Source: Gemmataceae bacterium (GTDB lineage: Bacteria > Planctomycetota > Planctomycetia > Gemmatales > Gemmataceae). Taken from it: a DNA stretch of 38,305 nt. A model generated the notes under the pieces. That model worked only from the letters and a program-made list of their open reading frames with translations, was not told the origin of the DNA and made no database searches. The stretch covers positions 1-38,305 of the forward strand of contig JADLBT010000147.1 of NCBI GenBank assembly GCA_020847555.1, read 5' to 3'. The number at the start of each line of letters is the position of its first letter. Within the stretch, counting starts at the first letter, position 1. This document shows positions 25,082 through 32,532 of this stretch, in pieces. Position numbers and translations under genes: made by a program.

Positions 25082-25914
25082 TTCACATCCGGACGCTGAC
25101 GTGCGCTGACCTGCCGCTGGGCATGCGCCTCAAGGACCAGGCGGGGTGGAACCAGGTCGAGGCCGACTGGGTGCGCTTTCTGGAGGTCGAGCCCGGGGGC
25201 GCGTTCGTCGCCGACCTGGACGGGCAGCCCGCCGGCACCCTCGCTACCTGCGTGTTCGGGCCGGTCGCCTGGATCGCGATGGTGCTCGTCGATGTCGCAT
25301 TCCGCCGCCGCGGCGTCGCCCGCGCCCTGATGGAGCACGGCCTGCAGGTGCTCGACCGGAAGGGCGTGCGCACCGTCCGCCTCGACGCCACCCCCCTCGG
25401 CCAGCCCCTCTACGAACAGCTGGGCTTCGTCACCGACCACATCCTGCACCGCTACGCTGGCGTGCTGCCCAGCCGGGACGCGCCCGCAACCGTGCGCGCC
25501 GCCCGGCGCGCAGACCACGAGGCCTGCCTCCGCCTCGACCGGCAGGCGACCGGGACGGACCGGGCCAGGATCCTCCTCCGCCTGTTCGAGGAATACCCCG
25601 ACGCCCTGCGGGTCGTCGAGGCGGACGGAGGAGTTGTCGGATTCCTGACGGCGCGGCCCGGCGCGCGGGCACGGTTTCTCGGCCCGTGCATCGCGCCGCC
25701 GGCGGCCGGCCCCCTGCTGTTCGCCGACGCCTGGCACCGCCACGCGGGCGAGTTCGTCTTCCTCGACGTCCCCGAAGGGAACCGGGCCGCCGTCTCCCTG
25801 GTGGAAGCGGTCGGCCTGACCCCTCAGCGTGTGCTCACGCGCATGACCCGCGGCCCGCGCGTCGCGGAGCGCCTCGATCACCTCTGGGCGAGCGCCGGCC
25901 CCGAGAAGGGGTAA
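25078..25914 (+). CDS. GNAT N-acetyltransferase with a second C-terminal domain
   Basis: A 278-residue protein. The N-terminal half is a standard GNAT fold, with AWIAMVLVDVAFRRRGVA forming beta-4 and the pyrophosphate-binding loop (RRRGVARALM), then LYEQLGFV as motif B. The second half (about 150-278) begins VRAARRADHEACLRLDRQATG and looks like a further GNAT-related C-terminal domain, as in YitH/HolE-like proteins (Acetyltransf_18). The start is the ATGA overlap with the RmlC-like gene, so both are probably translated together. The acceptor substrate is unknown; a sugar or amine linked to the upstream epimerase is possible. Confidence 0.85.
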   Translation: MIHIRTLTCADLPLGMRLKDQAGWNQVEADWVRFLEVEPGGAFVADLDGQPAGTLATCVFGPVAWIAMVLVDVAFRRRGVARALMEHGLQVLDRKGVRTVRLDATPLGQPLYEQLGFVTDHILHRYAGVLPSRDAPATVRAARRADHEACLRLDRQATGTDRARILLRLFEEYPDALRVVEADGGVVGFLTARPGARARFLGPCIAPPAAGPLLFADAWHRHAGEFVFLDVPEGNRAAVSLVEAVGLTPQRVLTRMTRGPRVAERLDHLWASAGPEKG

Positions 25915-26038
25915 CGCCGGCCCCACGTTCCCACCACATCGCTCATTGGACAGCCCCGCCGGGGTGACCTATGGTTGAGCGGTGACGGCCGCCGTCCGCC
26001 CGTCCCGACAACCACCATTCCCCGGAAGAGGCGAGCGC

Positions 26039-27772
26039 GTGGACCCGAGCGAAATCCCCACCAAACCCATCTGGGCTGCGCGGACGATCATGAAGACCAC
26101 CGACGAGATCGCCCTGCCCCAGCACGTTCTGGTTCGCGATGCAGAGGCGACGAGCGTGCCAGGCGTCGGGGCCGGGCTGGCGGCGACCCACATCACGGCG
26201 GAGCTGGACGGCCACGATTTCCTCGACTGCCTGGAACGGGCGGCGCTCGGGGAGATCTGGAAGGTGGTCGGCCCTGACCGAAAGCCGCGCATCGCGCACT
26301 TTTTCCACGAGGAAGCCGTTGCAGGCCGGTCGCGGGAGCTCGATCGGCTGTGGGCTGTCTCGCACCCAGCGCTGCCGCCACTGGGCCTGGCCCGGGGACC
26401 GTCCGGGCGGCTGGTGTTGCTGGCCGACGGGTACGATCAAACGTTCGCGGGGTGGCTGCGCGAGTGTCGCGCCTGGGGACTGCCCGGAGTGCCGCGGACC
26501 GAACTGCTCGCGCAGCTGCGCTTCGTCGCCCAGGCGCTCGACGAGATCTACCACCAGTCGCGCCTCGCCCACCTGGGGCTGCACCCGGGCAACCTGTGGC
26601 TCAAGGACGGCCGGGTACGTCTGGGCGGGTTCGGTCTGGTGAATCTGCTCGGCCCGGACACCGCTTGCCGGGCGGCCGCGCTGCATCCGGTGTACGCGGC
26701 CCCGGAACTGTTCGACGGGGAGGCCGGGCCGGGGAGCGATCAGTACAGCCTGGCCCTCATTTACGCCGAGATGGTCACCGGCATCCACCCGCTGTGCGCC
26801 CACGCCGGCTCGCGGCCGGGCAAGCCGAATCTGGTGATGCTGGCCACCGCCGAGCGCGAGGTCATTCGGCAGGCCGTCAACGCGGACCCGCGCCGCCGCT
26901 TCGCCAGCTGCCGGGATCTGGTCGCGGCCCTGGAAGGACTGCCGGGCGAGGCGGCGCAGGAAGGGCGGCGTCAGCCAGGGACGCTGCCGGTGCTGCTGCG
27001 GCCCGAGGCGGACGGTCGCCGGCTGGGCATGCGCTCGCTGGACGAGTTTGCACGCGAACTGGTCGGTCTGGCAGCTGGCGGGGGCGCCCTGTGCGAGCAC
27101 GGGCCGATCCGTTACCACCTGGAGCCGGGCCGGAGCCTGCGCCACCGCTGCGGCGTCAGTCTGTTCGCCGGGGCAGCAGCCCTGAAGCTGGAAGGGTTCC
27201 GCCAGGAGTGGGACGCCGAGGCGGTTCTGCGCGACCAGGACACGTTCGTCTTCGCGGTCCGGGCCGCGCCGCTGTTCTGGGAACGACTCGTCGGCAGGCA
27301 CGTCGGACTGGAAATCGAGGTGCGGGTGACGCGCCCCGCCCGCCCGGGCCACAAGCTGTCCGAGTTGACGGTGGTAATCCGGCCATTCGGGTGCGGACGC
27401 GAGCGGGCGGTGCGCCTGCTGGAGTCTCTGGGGCCAGTCGTGCTGGAGCGGCTGCGGGCGCACCTGCAGGTGCGCTCGGACCTGCGCGCCCAGGACCGCC
27501 TCGTGTGGAACCAGCCGCTGCGCGTGGTGCCGGTCCTGGCCGGGCTTGAGGACGGGGCCGCGATCGAGTGTGTCGGCAAGGACATCTCGGTGCGTGGGAT
27601 CGGGCTGTTCCTGCCCAGGCCGTTGCCGGCGTCGCACTTCTACGTCCGCCACCCGACGCTGCCGGATCTGGGCAACGTCCAGGCCCTGGCCCGGGTGGTG
27701 CGTGGCCAGCGCTGCCCGGACGGCTGGTACGAGGTCGGGGCGCAGTTCGCGCTGGAGGGACCGCAGCGCTGA
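26039..27772 (+). CDS. Degenerate serine/threonine kinase domain with C-terminal PilZ-like domain
   Basis: The N-terminal half resembles a bacterial protein kinase, but catalytic residues are altered. The HRD region reads HLGLHPGN, replacing the catalytic Asp, and DFG reads GGFG. YAAPELFDGEAGPGSDQYSLA matches the APE and helix-F DxYSLA stretches. No glycine-rich loop or clear VAIK Lys is seen. It therefore looks like a pseudokinase. The C-terminal part (about 460-577) starts QDRLVWNQPLRVVPV, with GKDISVRGIGLF and a VGAQF ending, the pattern of PilZ domains (D/N-x-S-x-x-G), which often bind c-di-GMP; the RxxxR part of the motif is not obvious. I chose GTG 26039 for the upstream GGAAGAGG; GTG 25982 and ATG 26090 are alternatives. 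Confidence 0.75.
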   Translation: MDPSEIPTKPIWAARTIMKTTDEIALPQHVLVRDAEATSVPGVGAGLAATHITAELDGHDFLDCLERAALGEIWKVVGPDRKPRIAHFFHEEAVAGRSRELDRLWAVSHPALPPLGLARGPSGRLVLLADGYDQTFAGWLRECRAWGLPGVPRTELLAQLRFVAQALDEIYHQSRLAHLGLHPGNLWLKDGRVRLGGFGLVNLLGPDTACRAAALHPVYAAPELFDGEAGPGSDQYSLALIYAEMVTGIHPLCAHAGSRPGKPNLVMLATAEREVIRQAVNADPRRRFASCRDLVAALEGLPGEAAQEGRRQPGTLPVLLRPEADGRRLGMRSLDEFARELVGLAAGGGALCEHGPIRYHLEPGRSLRHRCGVSLFAGAAALKLEGFRQEWDAEAVLRDQDTFVFAVRAAPLFWERLVGRHVGLEIEVRVTRPARPGHKLSELTVVIRPFGCGRERAVRLLESLGPVVLERLRAHLQVRSDLRAQDRLVWNQPLRVVPVLAGLEDGAAIECVGKDISVRGIGLFLPRPLPASHFYVRHPTLPDLGNVQALARVVRGQRCPDGWYEVGAQFALEGPQR

Positions 27773-27801
27773 CCGCACCGCGAACCCGGCCGGCCGGTCG
27801 T

Positions 27802-27975
27802 TCATGGGCGGGGCGGGGGCGTCGGTCGAGAGCTGGTCGGGTTCGGCGCCGCCGTGCCGCCGACCTTGATCGCCGCCTTGCACAGCAGGCAGCTGACCAC
27901 CTTGCCGCGGTCGCGGTCCTCGACCAGCATGAACTTCCGGCACTTCGGATTGGGGCACTGAACGGCGAATACCAT
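27802..27975 (-). CDS. 57-residue zinc-ribbon protein
   Basis: A small frame read from the ATG at 27975. The sequence starts MVFAVQCPNPKCRKFMLVED, continues DRGKVVSCLLCK and ends in a Pro/Thr-rich tail (SRPTPPPRP). Two pairs, CPNPKC and CLLC, would form one zinc ribbon. The codons are G/C-ending as in the neighbours, and the cysteine spacing argues for a real gene. No strong ribosome site is seen. It converges on the kinase-like gene with a 29-base gap between the two stops. It resembles small zinc-ribbon proteins of this phylum, which may bind nucleic acid or act as adaptors. Confidence 0.6.
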   Translation of the reverse strand: MVFAVQCPNPKCRKFMLVEDRDRGKVVSCLLCKAAIKVGGTAAPNPTSSRPTPPPRP

Positions 27976-28019
27976 GATCGTCCGGAGGCAGTAGGCAGTA
28001 GGCAGGTGGCAGCAGGGTG

Positions 28020-28090
28020 AAAGCCCACGGGCGGCGCCCCGTGGGCCAATCGCTGGAAACCTAACCCACGGGACGCCACCCGTGGGCTTT
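28020..28090. repeat. Intergenic hairpin repeat, family C, copy 4
   Basis: The arms 28020-28045 and 28065-28090 pair at 24 of 26 positions around a 19-base loop. Purine-rich GGCAGTAGGCAGTAGGCAG (about 27987-28005) and pyrimidine-rich CTGCCTCCTGCC repeats (about 28098-28130) flank it and could extend the pairing, echoing the GCAGTC outer arms of copy 2. Confidence 0.8.
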
Positions 28091-28128
28091 ATTTGACTGC
28101 CTCCTGCTTTCTGCCTCCTGCCTCCTGC

Positions 28129-29706
28129 CTATTGAATTTGCAGGCTCCGTACCCAGGCCGCTTCGCGGGCGATTTCCTCCTCGGACAGGCCGCTGGAACG
28201 GTGCAGTTCGGCCCGCGCCATTTTGCCGCTCGTCATGTCCAGCGCCATCACGTCGATCAGCCCATCGCTGCCGACGCCGCAGCGGACCTGGATCGGCGAG
28301 AGCCGGGGCAGGTTCGGCGGCAGTCCCTCGATCCAGCACTCGCCGATGCTGATGCAGGCGTCCGCCTGGTGGGCTTCGCCTTGCAACACCTTCACCCGGA
28401 CGCGCGGCTGATTCTCCACGACGGTGCGGTACACCCGGCTGGCGGCTGTCGGCAACTGGGTGTTCTTGGGGATCAGGATGTCGTTGATCCGGTCCTGGTT
28501 TTGCTTCACCTCGATGCCGAGGCTGTGCGAGTTGACGTTGATCTCGACCACCTGGCCGAGCAGATCCCGCAGGCCAGCGTCGAGCATCTCTGGATCGGCC
28601 GAGCGTGAGGCGACGATGCCGGCGTGGATGGCGGCCCCGCGCGCCACCACCTCGCTCACCGCCAGCGAGTTGTCGGGCGGCTTGCCGGTCAGTTCCTGGA
28701 GCATCTGGACCGTCATCGGCATGTGCGTCGAGCCGCCGACGAGGAGCAACCGATCTACCCGGTCCCACGTCAGGCCCGCCTGGCGGAGAACCTGTTGCGC
28801 CGTCAGCCGGGTGCGCGTCAGCAGGTCGCGCGTCATCGTCTCGAACTCGTGTCGGGCGATCGGCACGCTCAGCACCTGGCCGCGGTGGGCGCAGGTGACG
28901 CTGGCCTGATTGAGCTTGCTCAGCGTGCGCTTGGCCCGCTCGGCCGCGGCGGTGAGGGCCGCGAGGGACTGCGGATCGGTACGCGGATCCTCGCCGTAGT
29001 TGGCCAGGAACCTGGTCGCGACGTGGTCCACGATGCGGTCGTCCCAGTCCTTGCCCCCGAGGCGAACGTCGCCCTCGATGGCGAGGCTCTCGAACCGGCG
29101 GTGGGCCAGTCGCACGAGGGTCACGTCGAACGTTCCGCCGCCGAGGTCGTACACCAGGACTGTCTGTTGCTGGGTGGGCAGGGCCGCGTCGAGGAGGAAC
29201 TGACCGTGGCCCTGGGGCGGGCGGAAGCAGTAGGCGAGGGCTGCCGCAGTCGGTTCGTCGAGGATGTCGAGGACGTCCAGGCCGGCGATGCGGCCGGCGT
29301 CCTTGGTAGCCTTGCGGCGGGTGTCGTCGAAGTAGGCCGGGACGGTGATGACGGCCTTGCTGACGGGACCGAGGCGGTACTCCGCGTCCTGGACCAGCTT
29401 GCGCAGGACGATGGCCGAGAGCGTTTCGGGGCGGAACGTGTGGCCGGCGACCGGGTAGCTATAGGCGGGCAGGCCCATGTCGCGCTTGACGAGCATGGCG
29501 ACCCGATCGGGGTGTTCGAGGGCGACGTCGCGGGCCGCCTGGCCGACGACGGCGATCCCGTCCTCGAGCAGGACCGCGCTGGGGGTGAGCATCTCGCCTT
29601 CGCGGTTGGGCAGGGTAACGGCCTGCCCGCGGTCATCGAGGGTCGCGACGGCACAGAACGTGGTGCCGAGGTCGATCCCGACCAGTTTGCCCGCGGGGGA
29701 AGTCAT
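28129..29706 (-). CDS. Hsp70-family chaperone lacking the C-terminal lid
   Basis: DnaK-like ATPase of 525 residues. The nucleotide-binding domain has LVGIDLGTTFCAVA (phosphate 1), AVITVPAYFDDTRRKATKDA, LVYDLGGGTFDVTLV (phosphate 2) and LLLVGGSTHMPMT (adenosine). A substrate-binding beta domain follows (SHSLGIEVKQ, then ILIPKNTQLPT). The chain stops soon after, with a short LSEEEIAREAAWV helix instead of the alpha-helical lid and the EEVD-type tail of DnaK. Standard DnaK is 630-640 residues, so this is an Hsp70-like paralogue. No dnaJ or grpE is adjacent; it is followed by a hairpin repeat and a small zinc-ribbon gene. Confidence 0.9.
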   Translation of the reverse strand: MTSPAGKLVGIDLGTTFCAVATLDDRGQAVTLPNREGEMLTPSAVLLEDGIAVVGQAARDVALEHPDRVAMLVKRDMGLPAYSYPVAGHTFRPETLSAIVLRKLVQDAEYRLGPVSKAVITVPAYFDDTRRKATKDAGRIAGLDVLDILDEPTAAALAYCFRPPQGHGQFLLDAALPTQQQTVLVYDLGGGTFDVTLVRLAHRRFESLAIEGDVRLGGKDWDDRIVDHVATRFLANYGEDPRTDPQSLAALTAAAERAKRTLSKLNQASVTCAHRGQVLSVPIARHEFETMTRDLLTRTRLTAQQVLRQAGLTWDRVDRLLLVGGSTHMPMTVQMLQELTGKPPDNSLAVSEVVARGAAIHAGIVASRSADPEMLDAGLRDLLGQVVEINVNSHSLGIEVKQNQDRINDILIPKNTQLPTAASRVYRTVVENQPRVRVKVLQGEAHQADACISIGECWIEGLPPNLPRLSPIQVRCGVGSDGLIDVMALDMTSGKMARAELHRSSGLSEEEIAREAAWVRSLQIQ

Positions 29707-29804
29707 GGTCAGTACCCGGGGAGGGGAGCGCGCCAGTGCAGATTGACGCCGTCCATTGTAGCAGAAGGGTTGGGGGTTAGGGACTCGGGATCAGGGAAAG
29801 GGAG

Positions 29805-29876
29805 AAAGCCCACGGGCGGCGGCCCGTGGGCTTTACAGAGCCCCTTGCACACACCATCCTCCTCGAACTTACACTA
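29805..29876. repeat. Compact family C hairpin (copy 5) with conserved tail
   Basis: The arms 29805-29817 and 29822-29834 are exact reverse complements (AAAGCCCACGGGC) with a GGCG loop. The tail 29851-29876 matches 22 of 26 bases of 22321-22346, downstream of copy 3. It lies between the rplC stop and the Hsp70 start. Confidence 0.8.
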
Positions 29877-29884
29877 ACCCCTCC

Positions 29885-30601
29885 TTAGCCGCCCCGGCTG
29901 CGCTTGTTCGTCGGCCGGATGATCACCAGGCCGTTGTTCGGCCCGGGGATGGCGCCGCGGACGAGGACGAGGTGATTCTCGGCGTCGATGCGGACGATGT
30001 CGAGGTTGCGGATCGTCACCTGCGAATTGCCGTACTGGCCGGCCTGGCGGATGCCCTTCTTCGGCCGACCGCTACCGCGGTTGCTGGCGTTCGACGCGAC
30101 CGACCCGTGCTGCCGGTTACCCTTCTTGACGCCGTGGCTGCCGCGCAGGCCGCCGAAGTTGTGGCGCTTCATCGGGCCGGTGAACCCGCGGCCCTTGCTC
30201 GTCCCGATCACATCGACGCGCGGAACATCCTTGAACACCTCGGCGGCCGTCAGCACCGTCCCGACGGTCGTCTCGGCTGGGGCGTTGAGGCGGAACTCGC
30301 GAATGTAACGCTGCGGCTCGACGTCGGCCTTCGGCGGCAGCGCGACGCCGGCCTCCTGGCGCGCCTTGCGGCGGTTGGACACGAACGACGAGGCGACGTG
30401 GCCGCGCTCCGGCCGGGTGGCCTTGCGGCGCGGCTTGTCGAGGAAGCCGACCTGGACGGCGCTGTACCCGTCGCGGTCGGCATCGCGCACCTGCAGGACC
30501 GGACACGGTCCAACCTGAAGCACCGTCACCGGCGCGATCTTGCCCTTGTCGTCGTAGACCTGGGTCATCCCCACCTTCAACCCGAGCAACCCCAGTGGCA
30601 T
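29885..30601 (-). CDS. rplC: 50S ribosomal protein L3
   Basis: Structural protein of the large ribosomal subunit that reaches toward the peptidyl-transferase centre. Family features are MPLGLLGLKVGMTQVYDDKG at the start, VDVIGTSKGRGFTGPMKRHNFGG (with RGSHG following), then GSGRPKKG and GQYGNSQVTIRNLDIV. I chose ATG 30601 because AAAGGGG lies nine bases upstream; ATG 30610 would abut it. Normally rplC sits in the S10 operon between rpsJ and rplD, but neither is here: the downstream neighbour is the Hsp70 gene and the upstream divergent neighbour is tpiA. Length (238) is at the upper end for bacterial L3. Confidence 0.96.
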   Translation of the reverse strand: MPLGLLGLKVGMTQVYDDKGKIAPVTVLQVGPCPVLQVRDADRDGYSAVQVGFLDKPRRKATRPERGHVASSFVSNRRKARQEAGVALPPKADVEPQRYIREFRLNAPAETTVGTVLTAAEVFKDVPRVDVIGTSKGRGFTGPMKRHNFGGLRGSHGVKKGNRQHGSVASNASNRGSGRPKKGIRQAGQYGNSQVTIRNLDIVRIDAENHLVLVRGAIPGPNNGLVIIRPTNKRSRGG

Positions 30602-30705
30602 GGCCGCCATCCCCTTTCACGGACCCACCGCCCGGGTGAATCGCCCGGACGTTTCTCGTACAAAAACGCACGACGCCGGCCGCTTACGGTGCCGCCGGCC
30701 GGGTG

Positions 30706-30736
30706 TTGTTACCCAGACCCTGAAAACTGTTATTAT
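30706..30736 (+). promoter_or_regulatory. Candidate promoter of tpiA
   Basis: TTGTTA (30706-30711) and TATTAT (30731-30736), the latter five of six consensus, are separated by 19 bases. The A/T-rich -10 stands out in a G/C-rich gap, 41 bases before the tpiA start. The spacing is long by two bases. Confidence 0.45.
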
Positions 30737-30776
30737 GGACGTTCCGGGGCGATCGTCCAGGGCAAAGGGGTTCGCC

Positions 30777-31535
30777 ATGCGCAAGAAGTTCGTCGTCGGC
30801 AACTGGAAGATGTTCACCACCGCTGCCGCCGGCGCCCAGCTCGCAGCGGCGGTGGTGCAGGGCGTCGGCAAGGCCGACCGGGTCACCGTCGCAGTGTGTC
30901 CGCCGTTCCCGTACCTGGCGCGCGTCGCCGAGGTGGTGCGCGGCACTCCGATCGGGCTCGGGGGGCAGAACCTTTACCCGGAGAAAGAGGGGGCGTTCAC
31001 CGGCGAGGTCAGCCCGACGATGCTCGTTGACGTCGGCTGTCGCTACGTGATCGTCGGCCACAGCGAGCGGCGGCACAAGCTGGGCGAGGACGACGCCTTC
31101 ATCAACCGCAAGGTCAAGGCCGGGCTGGCGGCCGGGCTGCAGGTGATCCTGTGCATCGGCGAGACGCTGGAAGAACGGAAGGGGAATCGGACCGAGGCAG
31201 TCCTCGACCGGCAGCTGACGGCCGGGTTAGCGGGCGGGACGGCAGACGTGCTGGGCGGGGTGGTAATCGCCTACGAGCCGGTGTGGGCGATCGGTACGGG
31301 CCACAACGCCACTCCGGAGCAGGCCCAGGAGGCGCACACCTTTGTCCGGCGGCGCGTGGGGCAGCTGTGCGGCGAGGCGGTGGCCGCGGCCCTGCTGATC
31401 CAGTACGGCGGCAGCGTCAAGGCAGACAACGCGGCGTCGCTGCTGAGTCAGCCGGACGTCGATGGCGCCCTGGTCGGCGGGGCCAGTCTGAAGGCCGACG
31501 ACTTCCTGGCGATCGTGCGAGCGGGGATGAGGTGA
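30777..31535 (+). CDS. tpiA: Triosephosphate isomerase
   Basis: Glycolytic interconversion of dihydroxyacetone phosphate and glyceraldehyde 3-phosphate, in the cytosol. TIM-barrel of 252 residues with all catalytic residues: Asn 9 and Lys 11 (NWKMF), His 95 (GHSERR) and Glu 167 (YEPVWAIGTG, start of the flexible loop); the phosphate-binding YGGSVK follows. The start at 30777 has AAGGGG six bases upstream; the longer open frame crosses the promoter region. It diverges from rplC and is followed by a weak hairpin. Confidence 0.97.
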   Translation: MRKKFVVGNWKMFTTAAAGAQLAAAVVQGVGKADRVTVAVCPPFPYLARVAEVVRGTPIGLGGQNLYPEKEGAFTGEVSPTMLVDVGCRYVIVGHSERRHKLGEDDAFINRKVKAGLAAGLQVILCIGETLEERKGNRTEAVLDRQLTAGLAGGTADVLGGVVIAYEPVWAIGTGHNATPEQAQEAHTFVRRRVGQLCGEAVAAALLIQYGGSVKADNAASLLSQPDVDGALVGGASLKADDFLAIVRAGMR

Positions 31536-31547
31536 CCTCACGGGGGG

Positions 31548-31588
31548 CGCCCGGGGATAATCGATGTTAAATCCCTCGGCCCCGGGCG
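31548..31588 (+). terminator. Hairpin after tpiA
   Basis: CGCCCGGGG (31548-31556) pairs with CCCCGGGCG (31580-31588) across a 23-base A/T-containing loop. It lies 13 bases after the tpiA stop and just before the sigma remnant. No T-run follows, so the terminator reading is tentative. Confidence 0.4.
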
Positions 31589-31597
31589 TAGCAGCCC

Positions 31598-31732
31598 ATG
31601 AGCGACGTCTACGACATCGCGAGCAGCGACACGCTCCTGGAGAAACTCAAGGGGCCGGAAGACCGCGAGGCGTGGGAGCGCTTCGTAAGCCTTTACCGGC
31701 CGCTGATCGACGCCTGGGGCCGGTTCGCTGAC
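31598..31732 (+). pseudogene. N-terminal remnant of an ECF-type RNA polymerase sigma factor
   Basis: The ATG at 31598 opens MSDVYDIASSDTLLEKLKGP, then EDREAWERFVSLYRPLIDAWGRF, which is the start of sigma region 2 in planctomycete ECF-like factors. After about 45 residues the frame loses this character and becomes Arg/Ala-rich until a stop at 31978; the rest of region 2 and all of region 4 are missing. The resemblance ends where the ATG of another frame begins (31734). It therefore looks like a fragment left by recombination or deletion. I cannot exclude expression as a truncated peptide. Confidence 0.6.
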
Positions 31733-31733
31733 C

Positions 31734-32072
31734 ATGTCGTACTTCGCCGTCCAGGCGGAGAACAACGCCGAGCGGCTCGCGGCGGCGCTGCACGCCAACA
31801 AAACGGCACACTGGCGCGGCAGCAGGATTGCTGTGCGGCTCGTGCAGTTTCTCAGAGAGAACCCGGCCGCGACACGGCTGCCGTCTTACGAGCTGGTCAG
31901 GCGGTTCAGGCTCGCGAATCCGGACGTGACCGACGCCGACCTGGACGGGGCGTTCGCTCCCCCGCCCCCTCCTCCTGACACCGCACCGCCGACTACCGAT
32001 GCGTTCTCCCAGCCCCCACTCGCCGGAGGCCGGGAGACGGGAGGCTTCAACCCGGCGATGTTCGGCGATTAA
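31734..32072 (+). CDS. Hypothetical protein with a Pro-rich tail
   Basis: A 112-residue frame with no family I recognise. The N-terminal 75 residues (MSYFAVQAENNAERLAAALH, then RIAVRLVQFLRENP and LPSYELVRRFRLANPDVTDADLDGAF) look like a small helical domain. The rest is low-complexity (PPPPPPDTAPPTTD), ending GGFNPAMFGD. It begins exactly where the sigma-factor remnant stops and lacks a clear ribosome site, so it may be the tail of a larger gene truncated at its 5' end and joined to the sigma fragment. Composition is consistent with coding sequence. Confidence 0.5.
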   Translation: MSYFAVQAENNAERLAAALHANKTAHWRGSRIAVRLVQFLRENPAATRLPSYELVRRFRLANPDVTDADLDGAFAPPPPPPDTAPPTTDAFSQPPLAGGRETGGFNPAMFGD

Positions 32073-32205
32073 CAGCCTCTGAATTGCCGTCCCCAGGGCC
32101 GGGCGCTCGTGCAGACGGGGTGAAGTAGGGTAGCTGGCGCGGGCTGCCGGGCGGTAAACTGCGAGTGACGAGGCAACCGTTCAACCGACGAGGGAGGCCC
32201 GACGC

Positions 32206-32532
32206 ATGAACGCCCCGCTCACGACCCACGCCGGCTGGGAATGGCCCGCGGACGTCCTCGCGCTGGCGGCGGAACAGGGCGTCACCGAGTACCTGCAACC
32301 GCTGCTGGACGCGACTCGCCGGCTCTTCCCGACGGCCCGCTCCTTGACGGTGTCCGTGAACGAAGACCCTGAAATCCGAGACATGCGTACCATTGTGTTC
32401 GACGTCCGCGTGCCGCAGGCGGACGTGCCGGACTTCGTTTCCGCGGTGCACCGCTGGACGGACGAGTTGTTCCGCTGTTGCCCAGCGCCATTGGTGACCG
32501 TTTTTTGTCTGCTCCTGGACCTGGTGGCCTGA
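32206..32532 (+). CDS. Small partner protein of a HEPN gene, possible antitoxin
   Basis: A 108-residue protein. An amphipathic N-terminal part (ADVLALAAEQGVTEYLQPLLD) is followed by an alpha/beta segment: SLTVSVNEDPEIRDMRTIVFDVRVP, then FVSAVHRWTDELFR. It has no MNT nucleotidyltransferase motif, so it is not the common HEPN partner. GGGAGG lies upstream of the ATG. The stop overlaps the next start by one base (TGATG), implying coupled translation. Small proteins with a DPEI motif next to HEPN genes recur in bacteria to my recollection, but I have not verified it. Confidence 0.65.
   Translation: MNAPLTTHAGWEWPADVLALAAEQGVTEYLQPLLDATRRLFPTARSLTVSVNEDPEIRDMRTIVFDVRVPQADVPDFVSAVHRWTDELFRCCPAPLVTVFCLLLDLVA

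Noticed and set aside
25943..27958. A 671-residue minus-strand frame opposite the kinase-PilZ gene
   Set aside because: Its composition is that of an antisense shadow, and the plus strand encodes recognisable kinase and PilZ stretches.
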